Source of the DNA: Oscarella lobularis
Taxonomy: Eukaryota > Porifera > Homoscleromorpha > Homosclerophorida > Oscarellidae
Direction: 5' to 3'
DNA length: 64,000 bases
Assembly: GCF_947507565.1 (NCBI RefSeq)
Contig: NC_089183.1
Location: forward strand, 1,674,001 to 1,738,000
The translations under genes were made by a program, and so were the position numbers. Under the pieces are notes generated by a model. That model was not told the origin of the DNA, did not search any database, and saw nothing but the letters and a program-made list of their open reading frames with translations. Shown here in pieces: positions 40,966-50,159 of this stretch (position 1 is the stretch's first letter; every line of letters begins with the position of its first letter).

Positions 40966-41830
40966 ACGCGACCTTATTCACTACACTTTCCTCTACCATT
41001 ACCTGCACTTGTTCGTTGAGGGAAGAAATCCACTGGCTGCTTTTCTGAGGTGCGTTTGAGAGTCGCTCACGCAACTAACCCTAAGAAATGCTTCTCCCTA
41101 GGGCAATTAAGCGTGATTTTGATATTTTGTTTCTATGGGAGCCTCCTTCCTATCATATATTCCGAAAGGGATGGCTGTATTTTATACAGAGCTTGGCTGA
41201 CAGCCTGAGGCACAAGAGGCATTTCAGCTGTGAAGAATGTGGTGGCAATCCCACTGCTATGTCATTCGATTGCATGACTTTGGGGCGCCGTTACGACTTT
41301 CTTTTGCGGAAGCTGTCAACGATAAAGAAGGCCCCTGTTCAGAATGCAGATTTTCTCGCTGGGTCTTTATTCCAAGACCGGGTGAGCATCAGAAGCAAGA
41401 GTGGGAGGAAAGCTCTGCAGCAGCATGCCCAGTCAATGAGGAAAAAATCGGTCTCCACTTTGACGGGAAAAGAGTTCGAGGCAATGACCGCCGATCTTAC
41501 AGAGGGTAAGATGCCATCCCTCCAGCAGTTTCTAGGTGTTCGGGCGAGATTTTAGGCGAGAGATGCCTGAGGGAATCTGCCGTTTTCTAATAAACGTCAG
41601 CAAATCGTCGTCAGCTTGCGGTTTGATTCAAATTGCTGCAGATGATCCAGATAGCAGAGCAGTACGGAAAGCACTGGACACGTTTTTGTCGCAACGAAAT
41701 CTGGCCTGACGTTGATCGGCAAGTAGTCAGGAGTCGCACGCCTGTGGTTGCCGATTTCATAGGCGACAGTGTGAAGAAACAGATTGTCACACCATTGTCT
41801 GCCAAGCTACTGCTGCTTGATGTCACATAG
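40966..41830 (+). pseudogene. KDZ-type transposase, N-terminal/middle part (left of a pogo insertion)
   Basis: Starts YHYLHLFVEGRNPLAAFLR. A ~50-bp intron (about 41049-41101, ending CTCCCTAG) joins to AIKRDFDILFLWEPPSYHIF and KGWLYFIQSLADSLRHKR, then the Cys-pair motif FSCEECGGNPTAMSFDCMTL, followed by GRRYDFLLRKL and LTEGKMPSLQQFLG. The Cys pair followed by a conserved Asp and GxxxGFR-like turn is the hallmark found N-terminal to the core of Kyakuja-Dileera-Zisupton (KDZ) transposases. Later frames (EMPEGICRFLINVSKSSSAC and VKKQIVTPLSAKLLLLDVT) are shifted and stop at 41828. The protein continues after the pogo element at 44421. Confidence 0.6.
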
Positions 41831-42208
41831 AGAGGAGATCGCGAGTCTGTTTTAGTCTGTTTTAGACGTAAGAGTCGAAGGCGAGGAAGCGGACGAAGAT
41901 AAATTAGGATTTTTTCCCAATTTTTCTCTAAGACCGAAGTAAGTAGGCGTATGAGTCGGTTGTCTGTAAGGGTTAGGCTGACTTATGCTGATACCGTAAA
42001 AACTGGTTGTTAAGCGCCCCTCTTTGTTAAGCGCCTATCTTTTATTAAGCGCCAATTACTTTTCTGTCTTTCACCCCCCTTTTTATTAAGCGCTTAGCGC
42101 CTAACTGTGCTTTTACCATTATGCCTTTGTCTTCCCAGCTTGTACAAACTGTAGCGTTACGGTACGTAAGAGCAGGTTGATCTCCGATCAAGTTCCCGAG
42201 CCTTCGCG

Positions 42209-43803
42209 ATGTCTCAGCTGCAATCCAATTTTCTGCGCGTTAGTGAGAATTCTTCGGAGGTTCTGAGTGAGCTCCAAGCAGCGACAAGGAAACGAAAAAG
42301 CTATTCGAGAGAAGACAAGCTGAAGGTCTTCACGTTTTATCATTCGAACGAAAAAAACATGTACCAAACAACGAAGCGATTTGGTCTCAACAGCCGAACT
42401 GTAATGAGGTGGGTGAGGAACAAGAAAAACATAAGAGAAAGTCAAAAGGGACGAAAGAGAGTGGCCTTTACAAGAAGCGCATTGTTCCCGGATATGGAGC
42501 AAAAACTCTATGACGAATACAAAAATCTAAGAAAGCGCGGGCTCAAAGTAAAGTATTTTAATCATTCCTTTTTATTCATAAATTACCGTTTGCCTACTGC
42601 AAGGTGAAAAGGTGGTGGTTTCAGATGAGATCAGAAAAGATACTAAAAGAGCTTCATCCTGACGCAAAATTTGGCTTTTCCAACAGTTGGTTTGCTGCAT
42701 TTAAGAAACGATTTAGACTGAGCCATCGCCGAGCTACGAATGCTTGTCAAACCCCTCCTGAAGACAAGCGCTCTGCAATACAACAGTTTCATCGAAATAT
42801 CAGAAGGGCAGCAGCAAAAGGCGCACAAGTTGGTCCTTTGGGAATATGGCAAGAAGCGAACATTGCAAACATGGATCAAACTCCATTGCCTTTTTGCTTC
42901 AATGACGGAGAAACTTATGCTGATCGAGGATAGCGATCTGTGTGGGTACGCGGCGGTGCGTCAGGTCTCAGTAAGCGACAGTGCACGGTCCAGCTCACAA
43001 TTTTTGCAGACAGACAACCTCGAGTGAAACCATTACTAATTTTCCGTGCCCAAGGTAGTTTTAAACAAATTTGTTCACTTAATTAACGTAATTGTTATGA
43101 TTTGTTTAACTGATCAGGAAAGAGAATATCTCTTGCCGAGCGTTGCAGCTATGACAAACGTGTCACAGTAAAGTTCCAACAAAACGCCTGGTGCGATGAA
43201 GAAGTTATGAAGTTCTGCGTGAGACAATGCTGGTTGCCAGCCTGCATGAATCAGATGCATCTCGTAATGGATGTGCATCGTGCGCAAACCACTGAAGTTG
43301 TCCAAGAACTTCTTCGAGCAGAGTGCAAAACTAACATTACTTATGTACCAGGTACTGTATTGTAACCGTTAAATAGGCTTTATCTAGAACCGGTGAGTAC
43401 CCTACTTTCTGATTTTTAGGAGGCTGTACCAGTCTAGTCCAGCCGGTTGACGTCAGTTTCAACAAACCGTTTAAGGCTGTCATTGAGCGACTAGCTACAG
43501 AACACATGGAAGCCAACCTCACTGATTAGGTCCAGGGAAAGATCGGTGCTTCTGCTCGAAGAGTCCTGTTTACGAAATGGGTAGGATACGCGTTAGAAGA
43601 ATTTTAAAGCAAGAGATGGTCAGAAGAAGTTTCCGAAAAGCGGGAATCTCCTTGCCAATAGATGGTTCCAAAGACAAACTAATACATATCGAAGGAATTG
43701 ATGGCTACAGAGTGGAAAGGTAAGATGAAGAGGATTCGTAAGAAGATCCACTAGCAAATGGAAGTGATGATGACGATGAAAGCCCTTCTGACGAAGATAG
43801 CTA
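42209..43803 (+). pseudogene. Pogo-family transposase (DDD triad visible, several stops)
   Basis: ATG 42209. A Lys-rich leader, then KRKSYSREDKLKVFTFYHSN and FGLNSRTVMRWVRNKKNIRE (helix-turn-helix). A ~55-bp intron (about 42549-42603) joins RGLK to VKRWWFQMRSEKILKELHPD. Next FGFSNSWFAAFKKRFRLSHR, then the core: NIANMDQTPLPFCF (first Asp), RVKPLLIFRAQG, a 64-bp intron, QNAWCDEEVMKFCVRQCWLP, HLVMDVHRAQT (second Asp), another intron, then LVQPVDVSFNKPFKAVIE (third Asp). In-frame stops occur after YADRG, NLTD and ALEEF, and a frame change near 43612 precedes FRKAGISLPIDGSKDKLIHI and an acidic tail. All catalytic residues remain, but the gene is dead as read. Confidence 0.82.
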
Positions 43804-43910
43804 GGCGAACAAAGGCAATAACATAATTGCAAAGAACATAACTGCAAAGTACGATTAAAGAGTAATTCTGATGTAAACCGTTTGTCAATGATAAACGCTG
43901 TTGATTCTAG

Positions 43911-44249
43911 CTAGCATGAGGGAAACAGCTTTCTCAGTTTTCGCAGCAACTTTTGATCAGACGTAAAATGATAGGTGCAGGGGACTTCTAAACCGTGTCC
44001 ATGTCTCCTGTGACCCGTCACTTCACAAACGACACTTCCGCCTCTACTAATGAAGGACCATAGAATTCTTGAAATTTCTCGTGGAGCGTGGCCGACAATT
44101 TGGCCTTCTCTTATAACACTGACCGCAAACTTGTCGTGAGGGTTACCATGATCTTTACTAACACGTAATCTTTCTCCTAGTTCTGGCGACCAGATAGCTT
44201 TGTAAATGTGATGACCGCATACAACGCTAATGTGAAGGTAAGACGCCAT
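43911..44249 (-). CDS. HIRAN-domain protein carried by the pogo element
   Basis: Intact 112-residue ORF, ATG at 44249 (an in-frame GTG lies 30 bp upstream). Sequence landmarks: VVCGHHIYKAIWSPELGERL near the start, then RVSKDHGNPHDKFAVSVIRE with the NPxDxxAVxV signature, GQIVGHAPREISRIL, RRGGSVVCEVTGHRR-like (SRGGSVVCEVTGHRRHGHGL) and EVPCTY. These are the conserved strands of HIRAN domains, which bind DNA ends or stalled forks in proteins such as HLTF and Rad5; free-standing HIRAN ORFs are common in invertebrate genomes. It lies 107 bp beyond the transposase stop in convergent orientation, inside the element's ends, and unlike its neighbour has no lesion. Role in the element is unknown. Confidence 0.72.
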   Translation of the reverse strand: MASYLHISVVCGHHIYKAIWSPELGERLRVSKDHGNPHDKFAVSVIREGQIVGHAPREISRILWSFISRGGSVVCEVTGHRRHGHGLEVPCTYHFTSDQKLLRKLRKLFPSC

Positions 44250-44420
44250 CTTAAAATACCGGTATTTACCGTCACGCACGTTAAAACTGTATCTAGCACT
44301 CTCTGTTTAGCGCCCATCCTTTGTTAGGCGCCTATCCTTTGTTAAGCGCCCCTTTGTTTTGTTGCCTACTGTTAGAAGCGCCGGTGCTTAACAACCTTTA
44401 CGGTATGCGGCAGGACCCCG

Positions 44421-45080
44421 ATGTATGTTGCCGATCAGCGAAAGCAGAAAAGGAGCCAGAGATGTAAAAAAATTAAGAAGGCACACAGGACGCTGTCACC
44501 TGAAATCCTAACGGTGTACTGCCCACACGAAATTTCTCAAGGATTTCAACCGCTAGAGGACGTCGAATCCCCAAGAACAGTGTTTGATTTTCTAGTAATT
44601 GACGACATCACTAATAAATATATCAGCGATAATATTTGAGGTAGATTTGAACTCCCACCACAGTACATTCTGTATGAGAATGGCTGCAATCTTCATGAAT
44701 ACGCGTTGAACATGTACATAACTGGCGAATTGACTTGAATGCGAATTCAGAACACCGCTGCTTCACAGGGACCCTCGTTTTTTTAAAACTCGATTTTTCT
44801 GGTTGATAGATTTCATTGGCCAAACCACACTGGGTAATCATTTTAGAATTTTTCCTTAATTAAATATCATCTATAATCATGTGTCAATAGTTGTCCAGAA
44901 GGGTACTGCATCGACTCGTACGACAGCTTCTACCTGAAGAAACTAAACACGCAGGTCAATGAGCAGAGCCACACTGGACTAATACGCATTAAGTCACAAT
45001 TATCCTACATGACACCCCACAATTTTATGCACCACACTATCGTATTCCTGGCTATAAAAAACATGAGCAAATAAATTAGT
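44421..45080 (+). pseudogene. KDZ-type transposase, C-terminal part (right of the pogo insertion)
   Basis: Reads YVADQRKQKRSQRCKKIKKA, SPEILTVYCPHEISQGFQPL and DVESPRTVFDFL, the core Cys-Pro-His block of KDZ transposases. After a short intron it continues YILYENGCNLHEYALN (catalytic-Asp-type segment; Glu here in place of the usual Asp) and, after a slip in a T-run, FLVDRFHWPNHTG. A further intron ending CAATAG joins to CPEGYCIDSYDSFYLKKLNT, QVNEQSHTGLIRIKSQLSYM and NFMHHTIVFLAIKNM. This C-terminal order is the well-known one of the family. It completes the block at 40966-41830, so the pogo element inserted into this gene. Confidence 0.75.
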
Positions 45081-45275
45081 AATTTGCTAAATAATTAATT
45101 TGGTAACCTAATCTGATACAAGTGTATTACCTAATCTGACACATTATATGCGTATTAGATGTGATGGTGACTGTGAATAACGATCATGTAATATTTAACG
45201 AGGAATATTCTTTGTGAATATAGATGGTGACATATTTTACCATCGATTCACAAGGAATAGTCACACTGAACATCG

Positions 45276-46219
45276 ATGGTGAAATATCATGCGCGCAAGA
45301 CGGAGTGCATTACATGCGCAAGACGGTTTGCAAGCACGCGCAACACGGCGTGCAATAGACGCGCAACACGGCGTGCGCTCCGCCATTTATTATACGAAAG
45401 CAAGGGTCGTTACGGGTTTCCGATGGAGGTCTTTCGGCTTGCGGTTAACGCTGTCGTTCACGCGAAGTCGTTGTCAGGGACGAATGAACGAACGGAGCAG
45501 AAGGAAATAGACGGTCGGGCCATCCTTTCGTCTTCCGATGAATTGCTTTCTCCTGCCGCGCAGAGAATCGTTTCGACCATTGGAGAGTGCCTGGCGCGTA
45601 TGTCGAGAGCTCACGGACTCTCCAGTAAACGCGACGAAGCCTTCCAAGCCTTCCATCGAGCCATATTCACGGCCGTTGCTGAGTTACGGCGAAAGTTGTA
45701 CGGGACAATTGGGATCCAATATACCGATCAATTGCTATCCCAGTCAGTCAATCAGGTCGCTCTCTATATTAAGGGCAGCGAGAACATGTATTTCTGCAAG
45801 ACGGAGGATGAAATCTTTCAATGTTATGTAATAGGAACACAAGCCTTTGTTCGTTGCTATAGCGGTACCCCTATTCTATTCAGGCGACCCCTTGTTCCGA
45901 AACGAGAGAGAGAATCGAAGAATCTGCTTTGTGGACAATAATTAGGTCAGGTATACAAAAATTAGATGTTGCATAACCGCTGTGCTTATTGCAAATATTA
46001 AAAAAGACAAACTAAATTATTGATTTTTTTCAGCCTAGTCCTGACACGCGTGCGTTGGCGCAAAAGCTGATTTTCAGCTCGGACACACCTTCCAGATACT
46101 GGCCAATTGCTATTCGACCTCATCATGTGACTTTTTCTAAAAAAGATTCAGATTCGCTTCCAGTCGAATCTGAGGTCAGACTTACTTATATGTACATCAG
46201 CTCCATAAAAGAATATTAG
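45276..46219 (+). CDS. Unrecognised two-exon gene candidate
   Basis: An open frame starts at ATG 45276, with an internal and perhaps better start at 45424 (MEVFRLAVNAVVHAKSLSGT). Its product is helical: SPAAQRIVSTIGECLARMSR, RDEAFQAFHRAIFTAVAELR, then a Cys-containing C-terminal part (ENMYFCKTEDEIFQCYVIGT). It meets TAA at 45939-45941; three codons later CAG/GTATAC is a good phase-0 donor. An 83-bp intron ends TTTTTTTCAG at 46033, and exon 2 (46034-46219) is open for 61 codons from PSPDTRALAQKLIFSSDTPS. Thus the gene either ends at 45941 (221 residues) or is a two-exon gene with one nonsense codon. I do not recognise the family. The first 45 codons overlap a repeated GCGCAACACGGCGTGC and may not be translated. 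Confidence 0.45.
45330..45376. repeat. Direct repeat GCGCAACACGGCGTGC x2
   Basis: The 16-bp block GCGCAACACGGCGTGC occurs twice, 23 bp apart, at the 5' end of the unrecognised gene. A third related block (GCGCAAGACGG) precedes them. Confidence 0.8.
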
Positions 46220-46386
46220 TCGTTTTATTTTGTAATTAGAGTGCCTTCACCTGCCAAAGGAGCAAAGGTTGGAATCCCAACCTGGCTCCATTCTCGCAGA
46301 TAAGGTCTGATTATCACAGTGCATGTAGGCATTGACATACTGTGATTGGTATTAACGGCTAAACCAAAAGTGTTTTCTCTCAAATA

Positions 46387-46770
46387 ACAGTTCGATCAAC
46401 TGATTTTTAGCCTAAAATAAGCGATAATTTTTTAAATAAAATAAGGCGCCATTAAGAACCGGGCGGCAAAATTTTCGTTTATTTAAAACGCGAAGTGCGC
46501 GTTGGAAACGTTTTCATCAAATAAAAGCTATTTTACCGATTTCTAGCAGAAAATGAGCTAGGATTATTTAGATAAAATTAGGCCCCATTAGGAACCAGGC
46601 CACGAAAATTACGTTCTCTTAAAATGCCAAGGCAGCGTTCGAAACGTTCTTCTGCATCAAATAAAAGATTGTTCGACTGATTCCTAGCATAAAATGAGCG
46701 AGAATTTTTTAGATAACATGAGGAGCCTGGCCACAAAAATTTCGTTCCTTCAAAACGCAAAGCCCTTGCA
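46387..46770. repeat. Tandem repeat, ~137-bp period, about 2.7 copies
   Basis: Three successive units each contain a GAT(T)TCTAGCA/TTTTAGCC, AAAATGAGC, TTTAGATAAAAT, GGCGCCATTAAGAACC-type and GGAAACGTTTTCATCAAATAAAAG sequence in the same order; the third is truncated. Units are 70-80 percent identical by eye, so it is an old minisatellite-like array. Confidence 0.75.
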
Positions 46771-46895
46771 AGCTAATCAGAGCTAATCGATTCTCAATAT
46801 TTTGGACGAATGTCTAAGAAACATTGGCGACGCCCTAACAAGTGCGAAAACAAGACAGGCCGTCGGAAAAGTTCTACAACAATTTGGAAAAGACG

Positions 46896-47215
46896 GACCA
46901 TTTATTATCAGCTGCCAGGAAATTTGGTGTATGCCAAAAGCAGATTCAGGACTGGAAACGCGCTAGAGCTCGTATCGAAGAGGCTTCCAAAGCCTTTCCT
47001 GGCGCATCAAATAGAAGACGACTTCCAGGAGGAAGAAAGCAGCGCTTTCTTGCAGTTAATTTTCGTGTACGTGATTGGATTTTGGAAAAAAAGAGACTGC
47101 GCCAACTAGTGTCAAGACGACTGATTCGGCTGGAAGCAAAAAGAATTGCTAAGGAATGTCCAGAATGTTTCGGATTTGTAGCTAGTCTTGGCTGGCAAAA
47201 AGAGTGCCCCATTTC
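46896..47215 (+). pseudogene. Pogo-type transposase N-terminal fragment (copy 2)
   Basis: LLSAARKFGVCQKQIQDWKR followed by IEEASKAFPGASNRRRLPGG and RLRQLVSRRLIRLEAKRIAK, ending FVASLGW. It matches 40160-40455 almost base for base and here keeps the Trp codon that is TGA in the other copy. Sequence beyond 47215 is unrelated. The two are recent relatives of one pogo family, both cut short. Confidence 0.78.
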
Positions 47216-48728
47216 TTCTCAAGGAAGAGACAGATCAGCGCCTTTCGATCGAGGTCGAAAATATCACACCCCTCTACTTGTTATGGCTGATCAGACGAGG
47301 CAAAAGATAGAGCCGCTTCCTGGGTCGACATTTTGTTAGATCCGAGATGACTGCGCTGAGATCTTCAAGTTTCAGAGTTGACAAAAAAACCTAACCTTCT
47401 AGCTGGTCAGCGCGCTCGGCATCACGAGGCGATCGACCTCGACGTGGTTGCGACGAAACATGACGGTATGTTATGGGGTTTGTCCACGGTGCGATTCTGA
47501 CGAAACATTGGCGAGTACGATGTAGCGATCGTCCACGGTGTGGCGAAGCCGAGGCCTGATTAAACCTAATTAGATGTAACAATTTGGTTGCAATCAGAAA
47601 GTGAAGTGCCTAGACAGGAACAATGAGCTCGATTTATTTTGCATTCACCTAAAACCTTTACGGCAAAGCACCTTAAACCTTTACGGCAAAACATGTCAAC
47701 GGAGATCTGCGTCGTTGTCGTTTTCTGCCCCCAATAATCGACGAAAGGCCGGATCAATGGAACGGCTTGACAGAGCAGAAGAAAAGAATAATTTGGAAGC
47801 ACGCACTTCACAAGATTTAATCTTGAAAACAAAAGCAATGAAAAAAAAAGAAACATTAACAAAGTTTCATATTCCAGTGTAAACACGTGCTCGCCGAACC
47901 GTGCCGGCGCGGTGCGAGAACGGTTCCGTTTCAACACGGATCGGTTAGCAGTTGTGTGAAAGCACTATTAGCCGTGACTTGGAAAGATTTTTTAACGCTT
48001 TGAATTGATCTAAATATTGTACAACTTCCAACCAAATATGAATTAAGTGCCCGTGCTAGCGGGAGGTTTCGTGTACTATTATGAAACGTTTGTAGTAAAG
48101 TCTTTAGTCAACAATGAAGACTGATACGTTTTGCCCAATTATTTCCATCAGCGAAAAAAGCCCTTGCGCAAAAGGTTTTAAGGTCGGCGTCGTCTTGTAT
48201 AGTCTTGAGAGACAGTGTGACGCCGTTGGCGCTTTGGCGATGACATTTCGAGTCCAATTAGAAAGCCGTTCAGAGGCTGGGTACAGGACAGGGGATAGCG
48301 GAATGAAAAACATAGCGCCTTACGTTCGCCCTAAGCAAGACTGTATATGGTAAGGCATTGTCACTTCCGCTCCACTGGTACGAAATCGTACTTTTGGCCG
48401 CGCCTCCTTCCGCTCTATGCATTGCGTAGCCGTATACATATAGGTGCGCGAGAAGTGATGCAACTGCCAGCTTACAGGTTTTAATAGCTTATTCTAAATC
48501 ACTGAGTTATGCTATGTCCGCTTTACAGGCAAACAACTAAAAAGAACATGCAACTACATATATAGTTTTCTGCTTCAATTTTGTCACGTTCACAATAATT
48601 TGGTATTCATACCGTGTACTAACTATTGTCTAGGTCAACACACACTAGTCTTCCTACAAGGCTGTCAAATTGTGCAGAGAAAATTGGCTCTGACGACTGT
48701 TGTCCACTATTTGAATTAACACTTTGCA
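47216..48728. other. No recognised gene
   Basis: Short open frames exist, for example 47601-47882 with a Lys/Glu-rich tail and 48114-48353, but none matches a family I know or has supporting context. Confidence 0.45.
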
Positions 48729-50157
48729 TCAGAGCATTAAGTGAGTCCACGTGAGGCTGTATTTCTTCAAAGCTATTTTCTGTCGAAAAACCGGGTCGCC
48801 TGTACCCAGGATTTCATACACAATGCAGCTAAAAATTTCGCCGGAAGAACTTTCGGCCACTGCAAATGTCTGCACTTCCGCTTTCGTTTGCATACCGTCA
48901 ATTGACAGAACGACGGAGTAATTGTTTTCTCTTTGTTGACTTAGTATGCATACGTGAATAAATAACTCCTTAAGCACTGTGGTTAATTCTTTTAAAAAAG
49001 TTAGCCGAGCAATTTCCAATCGGCTGAATTGGCGTCGGACAGCGGCAACTGCCAGATCTGGAAGCATGACATCTATTTGCTATTTGCTCGGGAGCCCCAA
49101 GTCCGTACACGCCATCTGCAATGAAATGACGCTTGCAACGTTCATAGCTTAATTAGGAACTTGCATGTAAACAAGAATATGAAAAAAGTTTTAACTACCT
49201 CTGTTTTAGAATATTGCTAGTGGCCCGTCAATGCTGCCGCCACCTTCAAAATAAATAAGGCGCCATGCAAGCTGCGGAAGCGCAGGTGACCAAACCCATC
49301 CATGCAAGCCTTGTATTTATTATTATACAGAAAATGAATATGAAATAATTATTAGATGTCATATTTTTGTTGAATGTCGAGCTGCAGTCCACAAGTGGTC
49401 GTTGATTGTGAATCCGTCAATTGCCAATGCTTAGAGTTGCCTGTTCACCTCGACCGGTAGGTCATGTTTTCCGTGGATAAGTCCACGCAATCGCCCACTT
49501 TCAGATTCAAACTCAAATGCAGAATGCGTCCATAGGGGACCAAATTTTCTAACTTCGTTGGAAAGGTGCCGCAACAAATGATAATTCATTGTGCAGTTCT
49601 CATCTCCTATTAATATATCATCAACTTCTTTGCAAATTACTATAACAAGGCAAGTAAGTCGCACCGTAGTATCGACTGTAGAACACTGAATATTTTTCAA
49701 TCATTACCCCAGCTTCAAACTGGCGTTCTTCTGACAGACTATCTGAAAGATGCATTGCGCCAACAAGCAGTGCATGATGCCACCACAAATAATCGGGAAG
49801 TAATCCTTTTAGGATTGGCAGGGAGTAATGCAACAGCCATTCCGACGCTACATGCACGATTATTTAAATAAATAAAAATACTGGTAATCATACCTTTCCA
49901 ATAACTTCTGCTACTAACAAACAGCAGTTGGAAGCCGAGTAACGATTTCTGGTGGACGAATACGTTTTAGCCGTCTGTCCACTTGGTCAATAAATTTGGA
50001 AATGCAAAAGAGGTTATCTGAAAAGTCAAACTATATATCCAGTAAACTAACTTCTTCTAGAACGCTATGCATTTAGTCGACTGCAACATGCTCAACAACA
50101 TCAAACCCTTTTAAACCAAATAAAGGCGATACGCTTCGAATACCATTAGCTGGAGTC
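48729..50157 (-). pseudogene. EnSpm/CACTA-type transposase C-terminal region (Transposase_21/DUF4218-like)
   Basis: Reading down from 50157 after a TTTTAG acceptor: TPANGIRSVSPLFGLKGFDV, VEHVAVD, a TAA, then MHSVLEE. This is the VDxMHxVxxG block that carries a catalytic Asp, with the Tyr codon of DYMH replaced by TAA. Next exon: FIDQVDRRLKRIRPPEIVTR. Then ASEWLLHYSLPILKGLLPDY and WWHHALLVGAMHLSDSLSEE, then CTMNYHLLRHLSNEVRKFGP and LWTHSAFEFESESGRLRGLI with HGKHDL, the DUF4218 signature. The last open block, 48729-49067, is probably the C-terminal domain. Short introns and frame changes separate the blocks. The N-terminal half is not recognised; a frame at 50252-50434 may be part of it. Confidence 0.75.
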
Positions 50158-50159
50158 TA

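Larger units (their letters stand above)
41994..44403 (+). mobile_element. Pogo element with HIRAN passenger ORF, nested in a KDZ transposon
   Basis: A 2410-bp unit flanked by TA (41992-41993 and 44404-44405). Left end CCGTAAAAACTGGTTGTTAA; right end inverted CCGTAAAGGTTGTTAAGC. Both subterminal regions carry about five copies of a TTGTTAAGCGCC-type motif (42007-42110 and 44305-44395), probable transposase-binding sites. It contains a pogo transposase pseudogene on plus and a HIRAN-domain ORF on minus between that gene and the right end. KDZ coding blocks flank it on both sides. Assignment of the ends rests on TA duplication and inverted symmetry. Confidence 0.82.

Noticed and set aside
46255-46320. 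tRNA-like B-box near GGTTGGAATCCCAACC
   Set aside because: No complete cloverleaf or A-box at the right spacing.
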